61,834 nucleotides of DNA from Burkholderiaceae bacterium (GCA_021166725.1 JAJPES010000010.1:1-61834); one strand, 5' to 3'. Shown: positions 23,138-32,414, counted from the stretch's first letter. Made by a program: numbers and translations. The notes: generated by a model not told the origin, from the letters alone.

Positions 23138-24586
23138 TCAGCCACGAAGCGTCTGCTCGAGCACGTGCAACTGCCGGTTCCATTCGGTGTCGTGCTGGCG
23201 CAATTCGGCGATGCGCTTGACCGCGTGCATCACCGTGGTGTGGTCGCGCCCGCCGAACGCCTCGCCGATCTCCGGAAAGCTCTTCTGCGTGAGTTCCTTC
23301 GCGAAGTACATCGCGATCTGGCGGGCGCGCGCGATGTGCGCCGGACGCCGCTTGCTGTACATGTCGGCGACCTTGATCTTCAGGAAGTCGGCCACCGTCT
23401 TCTGGATCGATTCGATCGAGATCGGCGGACGGTTCAGTTCGAGCAGGTCCTTCAGCGCCTCCTTGGCGAGCTCGGCGGTGACCTGCTTGCTGCGAAAGCG
23501 CGCGAAGGCGATCACGCGCAGCAGCGCGCCTTCGAGTTCGCGCACGTTCGAGCGCAGGTTCTTGGCGACGAAGAAGGCGACCTCCTCGGGCAGCTTCTCG
23601 CCCGACTGCTCGGCCTTCTTCAGCAGGATCGCCACGCGCATCTCGAGCTCGGGTGGTTCGATCTCGACAATGAGGCCGGAGCCGAAGCGCGACACGAGCC
23701 GGTCTTCGAAGGCCGACAGCTCCTTCGGATAGGTGTCGCTGGTGATGATCAGCTGCTTGCGCGCGGTGAGCAGCGCCTCGAAGGTGTAGAAGAACTCTTC
23801 CTGCGTGCGGTCCTTGCCGCCGAGGAACTGGATGTCATCGACGAGCAGCAGGTCGAGCGACTGGTATTTCTGCTTGAACTCCTGCAGCGACTTGCGCTGG
23901 ATGCCGCGCACCATTTCGTCGAAGTAGTCCTGCGCGTGGATGTAGCGCACGCGCGCTCCGGGCATCCGTTCGCGGATGGCGTTGCCTACCGCGTGCAGCA
24001 GGTGCGTCTTGCCCAGGCCTACGCCGCCGTACAGGAACAGCGGGTTGTAAGAGGTGCCGGGGCGTTCGACCACCTGCAGCGCTGCCGACCAGGCGATCTG
24101 GTTCGCCTTGCCGTGCACGAAGTTCTCGAAGGTGAGCTCGGGGCGCAGTCGGGTGCGGGCGTCGGGCGCAGCGATCGGGAAGGCGGCGGGCGCCGGCGCT
24201 TCGCCGCTCGCTGCGGTGACGACCTCGGCATCGTCGGTGCGCAGTTCTTCGGCGGCCGGAGCCGAAGCGCCTGCGGGAGACCACGCTCGCGCGCCGGACA
24301 GTGCGTCGAGATTCGGGTGCATTGCGGCCGAGGGCGCCGGTGCGCGATGGATCTCGAAGCTCACGCGCAGCTCAGGCTCGATCGTCTCGCGCGCCACCGT
24401 CTCGATCTGCGACTGGAATTGCGAGCGGACCCAGTTCAGCTTGAAGTGGTTCGGAACGCCCAGGCGAAGCAGGTGTTCGGCTTCTTCGTATCCGAGAAAG
24501 ACGAGCGGCTTGATCCAGGGCTTGAACTGCTGAGCGGGAATCTCGTTCTGTAGCCTTGCCACGCAGGCGAGCCAACGGTCCATCAT
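23138..24586 (-). CDS. dnaA: Chromosomal replication initiator DnaA
   Basis: A 482-residue DnaA. Domain I is residues 1-90 (WLACVARLQNEIPAQQFKPW), and a low-complexity domain II follows (about 95-145). The AAA+ domain III has Walker A LYGGVGLGKTHLLHAVGN, Walker B LLLVDDIQFLGG and the SRFGSGL sensor region. The DNA-binding domain IV has the signature GEAFGGRDHTTVMHAVKRI. Two adjacent ATGs (24586, 24583) precede domain I; a TTG at 24616 is less likely. A possible -10 box TAAAAT lies at 24628-24623 on this strand. Confidence 0.97.
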   Translation of the reverse strand: MMDRWLACVARLQNEIPAQQFKPWIKPLVFLGYEEAEHLLRLGVPNHFKLNWVRSQFQSQIETVARETIEPELRVSFEIHRAPAPSAAMHPNLDALSGARAWSPAGASAPAAEELRTDDAEVVTAASGEAPAPAAFPIAAPDARTRLRPELTFENFVHGKANQIAWSAALQVVERPGTSYNPLFLYGGVGLGKTHLLHAVGNAIRERMPGARVRYIHAQDYFDEMVRGIQRKSLQEFKQKYQSLDLLLVDDIQFLGGKDRTQEEFFYTFEALLTARKQLIITSDTYPKELSAFEDRLVSRFGSGLIVEIEPPELEMRVAILLKKAEQSGEKLPEEVAFFVAKNLRSNVRELEGALLRVIAFARFRSKQVTAELAKEALKDLLELNRPPISIESIQKTVADFLKIKVADMYSKRRPAHIARARQIAMYFAKELTQKSFPEIGEAFGGRDHTTVMHAVKRIAELRQHDTEWNRQLHVLEQTLRG

Positions 24587-24660
24587 GTTTTTCGATCGGT
24601 TCGCGCGTGCGGACAAACGGGCATTTTACCCCGCAACGCCCGGGGGAGGCTATCGCCAAA

Positions 24661-24689
24661 TTGACAGGCGCCTCGGTAATGCGTTGTAA
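24661..24689 (+). promoter_or_regulatory. Sigma-70-type promoter for rpmH-rnpA-yidD-yidC
   Basis: A perfect -35 hexamer TTGACA (24661-24666), a 17-base spacer and TTGTAA (24684-24689) as the -10, followed by AT-rich sequence. It lies 49 bp upstream of rpmH, a strongly expressed ribosomal protein gene, and no other promoter candidate is nearby. Confidence 0.6.
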
Positions 24690-24737
24690 TGAAAGGCTTT
24701 TCGCTTTACTTCGAGTTCTACGCCGAGGCACTCGCCG

Positions 24738-24872
24738 ATGAAACGCACCTATCAACCTTCCGTCGTGCGCCGCAAGCGTACGCACGGCTTTCTCGTACGC
24801 ATGAAGACCCGCGGTGGACGAGCCGTCATCCGTGCGCGCCGCGCCAAAGGCAGGAAGCGCCTCGCCGTCTGA
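24738..24872 (+). CDS. rpmH: 50S ribosomal protein L34
   Basis: A 44-residue, highly basic protein beginning [20 protein letters not shown] and ending GRKRLAV, which is the standard L34 sequence and length. It is a small structural protein of the large ribosomal subunit. The gene heads the rpmH-rnpA-yidD-yidC series that diverges from dnaA. The proposed rnpA reading frame starts inside it. Confidence 0.97.
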   Translation: MKRTYQPSVVRRKRTHGFLVRMKTRGGRAVIRARRAKGRKRLAV

Positions 24873-25326
24873 GCGGCCGGTCTCGCAGGCCGGCTCGAAT
24901 GATGGTTCGGGCTCGCACTCGCGCTCCGGCTCGCATCCGCGTCTCTCCTCGCGCGTGCCGCCGGGCATCGTACCGATGCTGTTGCGCACTCGTCCAGTAG
25001 CTTCCGGACGGCATTTCGGAGTGCACGTGAACTGCGTCGCGGACAACGACCGGGCGGTCCGAGGCCGGCTGATCGTTGCGGCGCCGAAACGCGTCATCAA
25101 GCGGGCCGTCGAACGAAACGCGATGCGACGCGTGGCGCGTGAAGCCTGGCGAGCGGCCGGGCTGGATCGAACGCCGCTGGTCGGTTTGCTGCGCGTGCGC
25201 GCTGCAATCGTGCCGCCCGATTCGGCAGCAGGCCTGCCGGCGCGCAAGCGGCTGGCGCGCGAGGAACTCGATCGGCTGTTCGTCGCCACCGGCGTTGCGC
25301 TGCGCAAGCGCGGGGTGCTGCGATGA
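24814..25326 (+). CDS. rnpA: Ribonuclease P protein component
   Basis: The protein subunit of RNase P, which trims tRNA 5' leaders with the RNA subunit. The diagnostic basic helix is [19 protein letters not shown] (the RNR-type motif), preceded by the strand [12 protein letters not shown] and followed by a C-terminal helix ending [11 protein letters not shown]. The open frame begins at 24814, inside rpmH, giving 170 residues, about 50 more than usual. The N-terminal extension is serine-rich. Alternative in-frame starts are GTG 24955 and ATG 24976, but these would cut into the region that normally aligns with the first helix. The stop overlaps yidD by 4 bp. Confidence 0.85.
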   Translation: MDEPSSVRAAPKAGSASPSERPVSQAGSNDGSGSHSRSGSHPRLSSRVPPGIVPMLLRTRPVASGRHFGVHVNCVADNDRAVRGRLIVAAPKRVIKRAVERNAMRRVAREAWRAAGLDRTPLVGLLRVRAAIVPPDSAAGLPARKRLAREELDRLFVATGVALRKRGVLR

Positions 25327-25649
25327 GCGACGGTTCCGCGGGCGCGGTCGGCCGCGGTCTATCCGCCGTGGTTCGTATGCTCCTGATCGGCGCGATCGGT
25401 ATCTATCGGGTGGCGATCAGCCCGTTGCTGGCGCCGCGCTGCCGTTTCCTGCCCACCTGTTCCGATTACGCGGTGCAGGCCATCGAACGCCACGGCGCGC
25501 TGCGGGGCGGCTGGCTGGCACTGCGGCGCCTCGCACGTTGCCACCCGTTCCACGCCGGCGGCATCGACGAAGTGCCGCTTCATCTGTCCTCGCGCTGCCG
25601 GTGCCGATGGCCCGCGTCGATGCGCGACGACCCTCCCGTCGAATCCTGA
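25323..25649 (+). CDS. yidD: YidD membrane protein insertion efficiency factor
   Basis: A 108-residue protein of the YidD family, which assists YidC-dependent insertion of inner-membrane proteins. The amphipathic N-terminal helix [19 protein letters not shown], the cysteine cluster [11 protein letters not shown] and the later [10 protein letters not shown] are all present. It overlaps rnpA by 4 bp and ends 10 bp before yidC, the conserved order in proteobacteria. The C-terminal 30 residues, arginine- and cysteine-rich, are less conserved. Confidence 0.92.
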   Translation: MSDGSAGAVGRGLSAVVRMLLIGAIGIYRVAISPLLAPRCRFLPTCSDYAVQAIERHGALRGGWLALRRLARCHPFHAGGIDEVPLHLSSRCRCRWPASMRDDPPVES

Positions 25650-25659
25650 TTTCCGAGCC

Positions 25660-27387
25660 ATGCAGACCCAACGAATGATCCTGTGGATCGTGTTCTCGAT
25701 GTCGCTGCTGTTCCTGTGGGACTCCTGGCAGCGTCACCAGGGACACGCGTCGCTGTTCGGCGGCCCCCCGCCCGCCGAGCAGGGTGTTCACGAAGGCCCC
25801 GGGGGTCGTTCCGGCACGGGTTCGTCCGCCAGGGGCGGAGCCGGGTCCGACGCGGCGATTCCGCCGCCGACGGCCGCATCCGGCACTGCGGCGAGCGGCA
25901 CGGGGGCGCCGGCGCCGGCAACGAGCGGCGCCGCGGTCGCATCCGACCAGACGATCCGTCTCACCAACGATGTCCTGTCGATCGACATCGACCTGATGGG
26001 TGGCCAGGTGCGACGCGCCGAGCTGCTCGGGCATCGCGAGGAGAACGGCGAGGAAGCGCAGAACCTCGTCCTGCTGCAGTACGCGCCCGGACGCATCTAC
26101 CTGGCACAGAGCGGGCTGATCGGCGACACCACGCCCGGTGCCTCGTTCCCGACGCATCGCACCCCGATGACGCCGGTGGGTGGCGATGCGTCGCCGCGAA
26201 CGCTGGGCGCGGGCAACGCGGTGCAGCTGAAACTGGCGGCCGAGAGCGGCGGCGTGCGGCTCGTTCGCACCTACACGCTCGAACGCGGCGAATACGTCGT
26301 GCAGGTGAAGGACGAGGTGACGAACCTGAGCAATGCACCGCTCAGCCCGGTGCTGTACCTGCAGCTCACGCGCGACGGCGATGCGCCTCCCGGCGGCTCG
26401 AAGTTCTACAGCACCTACACCGGCCCGGTGGTCTACACGAACGAGGAGAAGTTCCAGAAGGTGTCGTTCAGCGACATCGAGAAAGGCAAGGCGAACTACG
26501 CGAAGTCGGCCGACGACGGCTGGGTGGGCATCATCCAGCACTACTTCGTCGCCGCGTGGATCCCGCAGCAGGGCGTGCAGCGCGACTACTACGTGCGCAA
26601 GGTCGACAACAACCTGTATTCGGTGGGCATCAAGGAACCGCTGGGGACGCTCGCGCCGAACGCGACGACGAGCGCCGAATCGCAATTGCTGGTCGGCCCG
26701 CAGAAGCAGCAGATGCTCGAGTCGATCGCGCCGGGCCTGGATCTCACGGTGGACTATGGCTGGCTCACCGTCATCGCCAAGCCGATCTACTGGCTGCTCG
26801 AGAAGCTGCACGGGCTCGTCGGCAACTGGGGGTGGGCGATCGTGCTGCTCACGCTGCTGATCAAGACGATCTTCTTCCCGCTGCAGGCGGCGAGCTACAA
26901 GTCGATGGCGCGGATGAAGGCCGTCACGCCGCGGCTCACGGCGATCCGCGAACGATACGGCGACGATCGCGTGAAGATGAACCAGGCGATGATGGAGCTG
27001 TACAAGACCGAGAAGATCAATCCGCTCGGCGGCTGCCTGCCGATCGTCGTGCAGATCCCGGTATTCATCGCGCTGTACTGGGTGCTGCTCGCGTCGGTGG
27101 AGATGCGCAACGCGCCGTGGATCGGCTGGATCCACGACCTCTCCGCGCCCGATCCCTACTTCATCCTGCCGCTGGTGATGGCCGGCACGATGTTCATCCA
27201 GGTGAAGCTGAACCCCCGGCCGCCCGATCCCATCCAGGCGAAGATGATGATGATCATGCCGCTGGTGTTCTCGGTGATGTTCTTCTTCTTCCCGGCAGGG
27301 CTGGTGCTGTACTGGCTGGTGAACAACGTGTATTCGATCGCGCAGCAGTGGGTGATCAACAAGAAGCTCGGCGTGTTGAATAAGTGA
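25660..27387 (+). CDS. yidC: Membrane protein insertase YidC
   Basis: A 575-residue inner-membrane insertase/chaperone. An N-terminal anchor (about 4-20) is followed by a glycine/alanine/proline-rich linker (about 30-95), a large periplasmic beta domain (about 100-350), and five conserved membrane helices from about 365 on. KTIFFPLQAASYKSMARM, YKTEKINPLGGCLPIVVQIP and FFFPAGLVLYWLVNNVYSIA match the conserved core, including the cytoplasmic hairpin. It works alone or with SecYEG. The length and the periplasmic domain are typical of Gram-negative YidC. Confidence 0.97.
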   Translation: MQTQRMILWIVFSMSLLFLWDSWQRHQGHASLFGGPPPAEQGVHEGPGGRSGTGSSARGGAGSDAAIPPPTAASGTAASGTGAPAPATSGAAVASDQTIRLTNDVLSIDIDLMGGQVRRAELLGHREENGEEAQNLVLLQYAPGRIYLAQSGLIGDTTPGASFPTHRTPMTPVGGDASPRTLGAGNAVQLKLAAESGGVRLVRTYTLERGEYVVQVKDEVTNLSNAPLSPVLYLQLTRDGDAPPGGSKFYSTYTGPVVYTNEEKFQKVSFSDIEKGKANYAKSADDGWVGIIQHYFVAAWIPQQGVQRDYYVRKVDNNLYSVGIKEPLGTLAPNATTSAESQLLVGPQKQQMLESIAPGLDLTVDYGWLTVIAKPIYWLLEKLHGLVGNWGWAIVLLTLLIKTIFFPLQAASYKSMARMKAVTPRLTAIRERYGDDRVKMNQAMMELYKTEKINPLGGCLPIVVQIPVFIALYWVLLASVEMRNAPWIGWIHDLSAPDPYFILPLVMAGTMFIQVKLNPRPPDPIQAKMMMIMPLVFSVMFFFFPAGLVLYWLVNNVYSIAQQWVINKKLGVLNK

Positions 27388-27582
27388 AGGAAGTGAAGGG
27401 TGACGGGTGAAGGGCTCGGACCCGTGCGGTCCGCGCCCGACGTCTTTCAGCTTCCGCGCCCGCTTGTCTTTCTCATTGACGCGGGGAGACGCTGCCCCGA
27501 ACGACGCGAGCGAAAGTGCGGGTTCTCGCGCATCTTCCACCGCGCGCCGGTTGACGCGTGACGCCGGCGTGAAGAGGCTCCG

Positions 27583-29049
27583 ATGAACGAACCCATTGCC
27601 GCCATCGCCACCGCGCCCGGACGCGGCGGGATCGGTGTGGTTCGTGTTTCCGGTCGCGCGCTGGAGCCTCTGGCCGGCGCCGTTCTGCGGCGCTCGCTCG
27701 CGCCGCGCCATGCCAGCTACGGTTCCTTTTTCGCCGACGATGGTTCGGTGATCGATCGCGGCATCGCGATCTTCTATCCGGCGCCGCATTCGTACACCGG
27801 CGAGGACGTGCTCGAGTTGCAGGGGCACGGTGGACCCGTCGTGTTGCAGTTGCTGTTGCGGCGCGTGCTCGACGCAGGCGCCTCGATCGGCGTGCGGCTG
27901 GCCGAGCCCGGCGAGTTCACGCAGCGCGCGTTCCTGAACGACAAGCTGGATCTCGCGCAGGCCGAGGCTGTGGCCGACCTGATCGACGCGAGCACCGAGC
28001 AGGCGGCGCGCTCGGCGGCGCGCTCGCTGTCGGGCGAATTCTCCGACTCGGTGCACGCGCTGGTCGAAGGCCTGATCGCGCTGCGCACGCTGGTCGAGGC
28101 GACGCTCGATTTTCCCGAGGAGGAGATCGATTTCCTCGAGGCGTCCGACGCGCGAGGGCGCTTGGCCACGCTGCGTTCCTCGCTCGACGAGTTGCTCGCG
28201 CGGGCGCGTCGCGGCGCGTTGCTGCGCGAGGGGTTGAACGTCGTGTTGCTCGGAGAGCCGAACGTCGGCAAGAGCTCGCTGCTCAATGCGCTGTCCGGCG
28301 CCGAAGTCGCCATCGTCACCGAGGTGCCGGGGACGACGCGCGACCGCATCGCGCAGGCGATCCAGATCGAAGGAGTTCCGCTGAACATCGTCGACACCGC
28401 CGGGCTGCGCGACACCGAGGACGTCGTCGAGCGGCTGGGTATCGCGCGCACCTGGCAGGAGGCGGGCAGGGCGGACGTCGTCGTGCATCTGCTCGATGTG
28501 CGGGACGGCGACGCAGCGGGTGCGGCGGCGATCGAAAACGAACTCGAAGGGATACTCGCGCGACGCGTGCCGATCGTGCGGGTGCACAACAAGATCGACC
28601 TGGTGGGCGCGCAGCCGCGCGTCGAGCGTGCGACTTCGTCGCGCGGCGAGCTGAACCGCGACGGGGGGACGCGCGGGGAGCGCGCGCCGCACGGGGCGAA
28701 GCAGGGCGCCGCGTCGCTTCCCGGACGATCAATGGAGGCGTCGATCTGGCTGTCGGCGAAGACCGGCGAAGGCATTGCGCTGTTGCGCACGCTGCTGCTC
28801 GAACTCGCCGGCTGGCAGTCGGACGGCGAGTCGACGTTCATGGCGCGCGAGCGGCACCTGGTTGCGTTGCGCGCGGCGCGCGAGCATCTCGAAGCGGCAT
28901 CGATGCGAGCCGATGCGGGCGATCTTCAGCTCGATCTGTTCGCCGAGGAATTGCGGTTGGCGCAGGAGCGGCTGAACGAGATCACCGGGGAGTTCGGGGC
29001 GGACGATCTGCTGGGGGTGATCTTCAGCAGGTTTTGTATCGGGAAGTAG
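27583..29049 (+). CDS. mnmE: tRNA uridine-34 modification GTPase MnmE (TrmE)
   Basis: A 488-residue GTPase that with MnmG makes the 5-carboxymethylaminomethyl modification of wobble uridine. The N-terminal tetrahydrofolate-binding domain begins [20 protein letters not shown]. The G domain has P-loop [14 protein letters not shown] (about 225-238), [14 protein letters not shown] and SAKTGEG. The C terminus ends FCIGK, providing the zinc/formyl-binding cysteine. An extra glycine- and arginine-rich insert of about 35 residues (about 347-383) lies between NKID and SAKTG, making the protein longer than the usual 450 or so. A 195-bp gap separates it from yidC. Confidence 0.96.
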   Translation: MNEPIAAIATAPGRGGIGVVRVSGRALEPLAGAVLRRSLAPRHASYGSFFADDGSVIDRGIAIFYPAPHSYTGEDVLELQGHGGPVVLQLLLRRVLDAGASIGVRLAEPGEFTQRAFLNDKLDLAQAEAVADLIDASTEQAARSAARSLSGEFSDSVHALVEGLIALRTLVEATLDFPEEEIDFLEASDARGRLATLRSSLDELLARARRGALLREGLNVVLLGEPNVGKSSLLNALSGAEVAIVTEVPGTTRDRIAQAIQIEGVPLNIVDTAGLRDTEDVVERLGIARTWQEAGRADVVVHLLDVRDGDAAGAAAIENELEGILARRVPIVRVHNKIDLVGAQPRVERATSSRGELNRDGGTRGERAPHGAKQGAASLPGRSMEASIWLSAKTGEGIALLRTLLLELAGWQSDGESTFMARERHLVALRAAREHLEAASMRADAGDLQLDLFAEELRLAQERLNEITGEFGADDLLGVIFSRFCIGK

Positions 29050-29075
29050 GTCGAGGCCCTTTGCGGGGACTCGAC
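29050..29075. terminator. Stem-loop between convergent mnmE and the helicase gene
   Basis: GTCGAG and CTCGAC pair as the stem base, with CCC/GGGG above them, around a short TTTGC loop. It begins immediately after the mnmE stop. No U-tract follows on either strand, so it would be an atypical terminator at best. Confidence 0.35.
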
Positions 29076-29116
29076 GATGCCCGCGCATTGGCTTCGTCGT
29101 AGTCGTCGATAGTCGG

Positions 29117-31555
29117 CTATCGCTCCCGCAGAACCATCAACATCTCGGCGACGACTGCAAGACTTTCTTCGGCGTCTTCCACCTCCAGGACGATCGGCTC
29201 GAATTCCGGCCGGTCGGAATCGGGGTGCAGCGTGATTCGCCGATGTCGCCAGCCGCCGTCCGCCACGGGTACCTTTTCGCTCGAGTAGACCTTGATTGTG
29301 TATTGCCCTCCGGTCTCCGGGTCGTCGATGCTGCGATGCTGCACCACCACGACCTTGCCTTCGCGCGTTCCCGTGGGGTTCGCGCGGAACAGGCACCACG
29401 CTCCGCTGGGGATGCGTCGGTTCATCGATTCGCCCACGACCTGCGCAACGAAGAGGCCGGGTTGCAGAGACACCGTGTCGGGCAATTCGACCCAGTCGGT
29501 GGCCTCTGGTTCCACCGTCTGCGGATCGGAGAACGCGCCGGCGGCGAAGCGAAGGTCCCAGACCGGCACCGCGGCCATGCCCGCCCTGCGCTCGGCGTTC
29601 GAGACCCGGCGGAGCGGAATCACTTTCGACGTTTGCGGCCACGCCGCCGTTGTCGCTGCCGGGCGCTCCTCTCCCGCGTCGGGCAACTCGCTGGTCGACC
29701 GTAGCCGTCCACGCAAATAGGCCGCCAGCGGTTCATCGGTGCAGTACACGTAGCAACCCTTGATGCCGCGGGTCATCAACGTGCGGTACGTGTTCTTGAT
29801 GATCGCGTCGGCCAGCCTGCGAGCGCGGTCCGGATCGTCCTTCAGCATTTGCTTCAGGCCCCGGATCGACCGGTCCGATGGCGCGCGCTTCGCGACGTCC
29901 GTGACGATGCGTCCATCGCGGTAGACGAGATCCGGACCGATGATCACGCCGACGTAATCCAGCTCCAGCCCCTGACAGGTGTGTATGCAGCCCACCTGTT
30001 CCACGGACCCGGGCGTCACGATCCAGAGACTGCCGTCCTTGTCTAGGTTCCACCGGCGCCGGTAGTCGAACGCCGGCAGCTCGATGTCCCAGGCCAACGC
30101 GTTGCGCTTGCTCGGCCATGACCAGCAGTACCCGGCGACGACGCGCGAACGGTTGTCGGCGCGATTCTTCCGTCTGATCAGGTCGTGCAACTCGGCAGGG
30201 CTGTCGAAGACACGAAAGTCGAACTCGTCGGTGTCGAACATGTTGTTCGCGGTGGCGCGGATATCGAGCGTGTCGTCGAGCCACGCCAGATAGCCGTCGG
30301 CCCCGTTGCAGCGAAACTGCGACGAGAGTTCGAGCTCGGTCACCTCGGCGTCGAGCTCACGCGCACAGGTGCGCAGTTCTTCGGTGTGTCCGATGTCGTC
30401 CACGGTCACACGCTGATCGTCGTCGACGAAGAACACGGTGCAGCGCGCCGAGCGGATCAGTTCACGGACCTGGTTGTCGCCCAGGTTGCGGTACAGGCCG
30501 CTCTTTTCGTTGAGGCGGTGTGCTTCATCGACGATCAGCGCGTCGAAAGTGTCGGGCGCGTCGTCGACGAAGGCGCCCGAACCGCTGAACAGATTGCCGA
30601 TCCGCGTCCTGGTGAATGTGCCGGCGAGCCGGGCTTCGTAGACTGCGCGCGGCGCTGCGTTCTTGGATACGTAGCGCGCATTTCGCCGGCGCTGGACGAG
30701 CGTACCGAGGAGGTTGACGGCGACCACGGATTTCCCGGTCCCCGGTCCTCCCTGCACGATGATGACCTGCTTGCGCTGTTCCGATGCTGCTTCGACCTGC
30801 AGGATGGTTTCGTAGACGACCTTCTGGTCGTCGATCAACACGAACTCGGGCTTGCCTTGTAACAGGCCTGCCACCGCGTCGGCCAGCATCCTGGATGGCC
30901 GAATCTGTCCGTGCTCGATCGTGTAGAGCGCGCCTCGGCGGTCGCCGTATCGCACATGCTTGCGGATGAACGCCTGTAGCTTGGCGCGTTCGCGGGCGAG
31001 AAACAGCGGCGCACGCTCGATGTGCTCGCGATAATGGGGATGATCGATCTCGCCGTCGCGCGGGTGGTTGTGCAGGTACGCGCAGGGCTGCAATCTCATC
31101 GTGCCTTGCTGCACCGATTCGTTGAAGTCCTCCAGGTAGGCGGCGTAGGACCATGCCTGGTACGAAGGATGCAGCCCCTCGGTTTCGCCCGAGCGACCGC
31201 CGCGCCGCGCCCACAGGACCGCATCCTTTTCGCTGCGGCGGGACTGTGACCATTGCTTGAGTTCGACGATCACCACTTGCGTGCGTGCGGCGGCGTCTTC
31301 TCCGGTTATCACGAAGTCGATGCGCCTGGAGCTCTGCGGCAATTGATACTCGATGGCTACGCCGGCGTCGGACGGAATCTCCTCGTCCTGCAGCACCTTG
31401 GCCATTTCGAGCAGCGAGTGCTTCCAGGCCTGGATCTCGGAAGGACCGGCGCGGTGGCCCATGCGATCGAGAAACTGGCGTGAAACGATCTCCTCGATGT
31501 CGTCGCGTAGCGCGTGATGGAGGAACTGGCTCTTGTCGGCCTGATAGATGATCAC
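29117..31555 (-). CDS. PD-(D/E)XK-like nuclease / DUF2075 helicase / LexA-type S24 peptidase fusion
   Basis: An 812-residue three-part protein starting at GTG. Residues about 60-130 hold a PD-(D/E)XK-like pattern, RRIDFVI (Asp80) and VVIVELKQW (Glu98, Lys100). Residues about 230-620 form a superfamily 1-type helicase of the DUF2075 group: Walker A GGPGTGKS (269-276), Walker B IVDEAHRL (Asp343, Glu344), FVDDDQRV, SSQFRCNG and CQGLELDYVGVIIGP. Residues about 660-812 resemble the C-terminal half of LexA/UmuD: a potential self-cleavage site FAAG (between Ala672 and Gly673), Ser710 in VVGESM and Lys755 in YTIKV. The Gly-to-Ser distance (37) is close to that of LexA (34). A MazG-like gene lies 10 bp upstream. 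The exact function is unknown. Confidence 0.75.
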   Translation of the reverse strand: MIIYQADKSQFLHHALRDDIEEIVSRQFLDRMGHRAGPSEIQAWKHSLLEMAKVLQDEEIPSDAGVAIEYQLPQSSRRIDFVITGEDAAARTQVVIVELKQWSQSRRSEKDAVLWARRGGRSGETEGLHPSYQAWSYAAYLEDFNESVQQGTMRLQPCAYLHNHPRDGEIDHPHYREHIERAPLFLARERAKLQAFIRKHVRYGDRRGALYTIEHGQIRPSRMLADAVAGLLQGKPEFVLIDDQKVVYETILQVEAASEQRKQVIIVQGGPGTGKSVVAVNLLGTLVQRRRNARYVSKNAAPRAVYEARLAGTFTRTRIGNLFSGSGAFVDDAPDTFDALIVDEAHRLNEKSGLYRNLGDNQVRELIRSARCTVFFVDDDQRVTVDDIGHTEELRTCARELDAEVTELELSSQFRCNGADGYLAWLDDTLDIRATANNMFDTDEFDFRVFDSPAELHDLIRRKNRADNRSRVVAGYCWSWPSKRNALAWDIELPAFDYRRRWNLDKDGSLWIVTPGSVEQVGCIHTCQGLELDYVGVIIGPDLVYRDGRIVTDVAKRAPSDRSIRGLKQMLKDDPDRARRLADAIIKNTYRTLMTRGIKGCYVYCTDEPLAAYLRGRLRSTSELPDAGEERPAATTAAWPQTSKVIPLRRVSNAERRAGMAAVPVWDLRFAAGAFSDPQTVEPEATDWVELPDTVSLQPGLFVAQVVGESMNRRIPSGAWCLFRANPTGTREGKVVVVQHRSIDDPETGGQYTIKVYSSEKVPVADGGWRHRRITLHPDSDRPEFEPIVLEVEDAEESLAVVAEMLMVLRER

Positions 31556-31565
31556 GACCGTGCGC

Positions 31566-31922
31566 TCAGAGTTCGTCGTACTTCCTGCTGTTGCCGCGAG
31601 CGCGATCGACCGGATACCGCAGCTCGTTGCGCTCCAGCTTTTCCTGCGCCGCGTGGATGGGGTCGATGCCGAGAGCGCTCGATAGCTGGATCAGATACAG
31701 CAGGACGTCTGCGACCTCGTCGGCGACGGCACCGCGTTTCTCCGGCGCGAGCGATCGGCTTTGCTCTTCGGTCATCCACTGGAAGTGTTCCAGCAATTCG
31801 CCGGATTCGACGACGAGGGCCGATGCGAGATTCTTAGGCGAGTGGAATCGCTGCCAGTCGCGCTCCCGCGCGAACCGGTCGAGTCGAAGAGCGAGATCGT
31901 GCAGGGAATCGGTGCTTTCCAT
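31566..31922 (-). CDS. MazG-like nucleotide pyrophosphohydrolase
   Basis: A 118-residue all-alpha NTP pyrophosphatase. The metal-binding pattern ExxE followed by ExxD is visible in LVVESGELLEHF and ADEVADVLLYLIQLS. Enzymes of this group hydrolyse NTPs or dNTPs to the monophosphate and pyrophosphate. ATG 31922 is chosen because AGGAGG lies 7 bases upstream; the frame extends further without support. The stop is 10 bp from the GTG of the nuclease-helicase-peptidase gene, so the two are one operon. A nucleotide-depleting or nucleotide-sanitising partner would fit a stress or anti-phage role. Confidence 0.85.
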   Translation of the reverse strand: MESTDSLHDLALRLDRFARERDWQRFHSPKNLASALVVESGELLEHFQWMTEEQSRSLAPEKRGAVADEVADVLLYLIQLSSALGIDPIHAAQEKLERNELRYPVDRARGNSRKYDEL

Positions 31923-32042
31923 TCGGTGCCTCCTGGCGCTCGGCACGGACGGCACGCCGGAGCGAAGGGTTCTTGGCGCGTGGCCGCAGGCTCCGGGACT
32001 CTACAACGAGGCAACCGCCACATCCAGGGCGCGGGTGTGCCG

Positions 32043-32414
32043 CTACAGCTGGACGCCGAGCCGGCCGAGCACCCGGACAAGACCGAAGTACAGCCCCACC
32101 GTCACCAGACACGATGCCCCGAGCGCCGGCCAGAACCACACGCCGTTTCGCAGCAAGGCCGGCAGGACGAGAAACATCGGCAGCGATGCGAGGACGAGCC
32201 AGAAGATGGCGTGCGATAGCGAGGCGATGGCTTCGGTATCGCCCGTACCCCGGTAGAGCCAGACGAACGCAAGCAGCGACGTGAGCGGCAGCGAAGCCAG
32301 GACCGCGCCCCAGAACGAACTGCGCTTGCCCAATTCCGAGACGGCGACCACGACGATCGCCGTGACGAGAACCTTGATTGCGTATTGCAGCACGACGTCC
32401 TGGTCCCGTTCCAT
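32043..32414 (-). CDS. DUF3147-family small membrane protein
   Basis: A 123-residue protein with four hydrophobic helices: LVTAIVVVAVSELGKRSSF, a GAVLASLPLTSLLAFVWLY segment, IFWLVLASLPMFLVLPALL and a last one near LGASCLVTVGLYFGLV. The pattern matches the DUF3147 family of unknown function. The start is ATG 32414; an in-frame GTG seven codons later is also possible. The upstream reading frame continues into the repeat region but looks spurious. It is separated from the mazG-like gene by 120 bp. Confidence 0.75.
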   Translation of the reverse strand: MERDQDVVLQYAIKVLVTAIVVVAVSELGKRSSFWGAVLASLPLTSLLAFVWLYRGTGDTEAIASLSHAIFWLVLASLPMFLVLPALLRNGVWFWPALGASCLVTVGLYFGLVRVLGRLGVQL

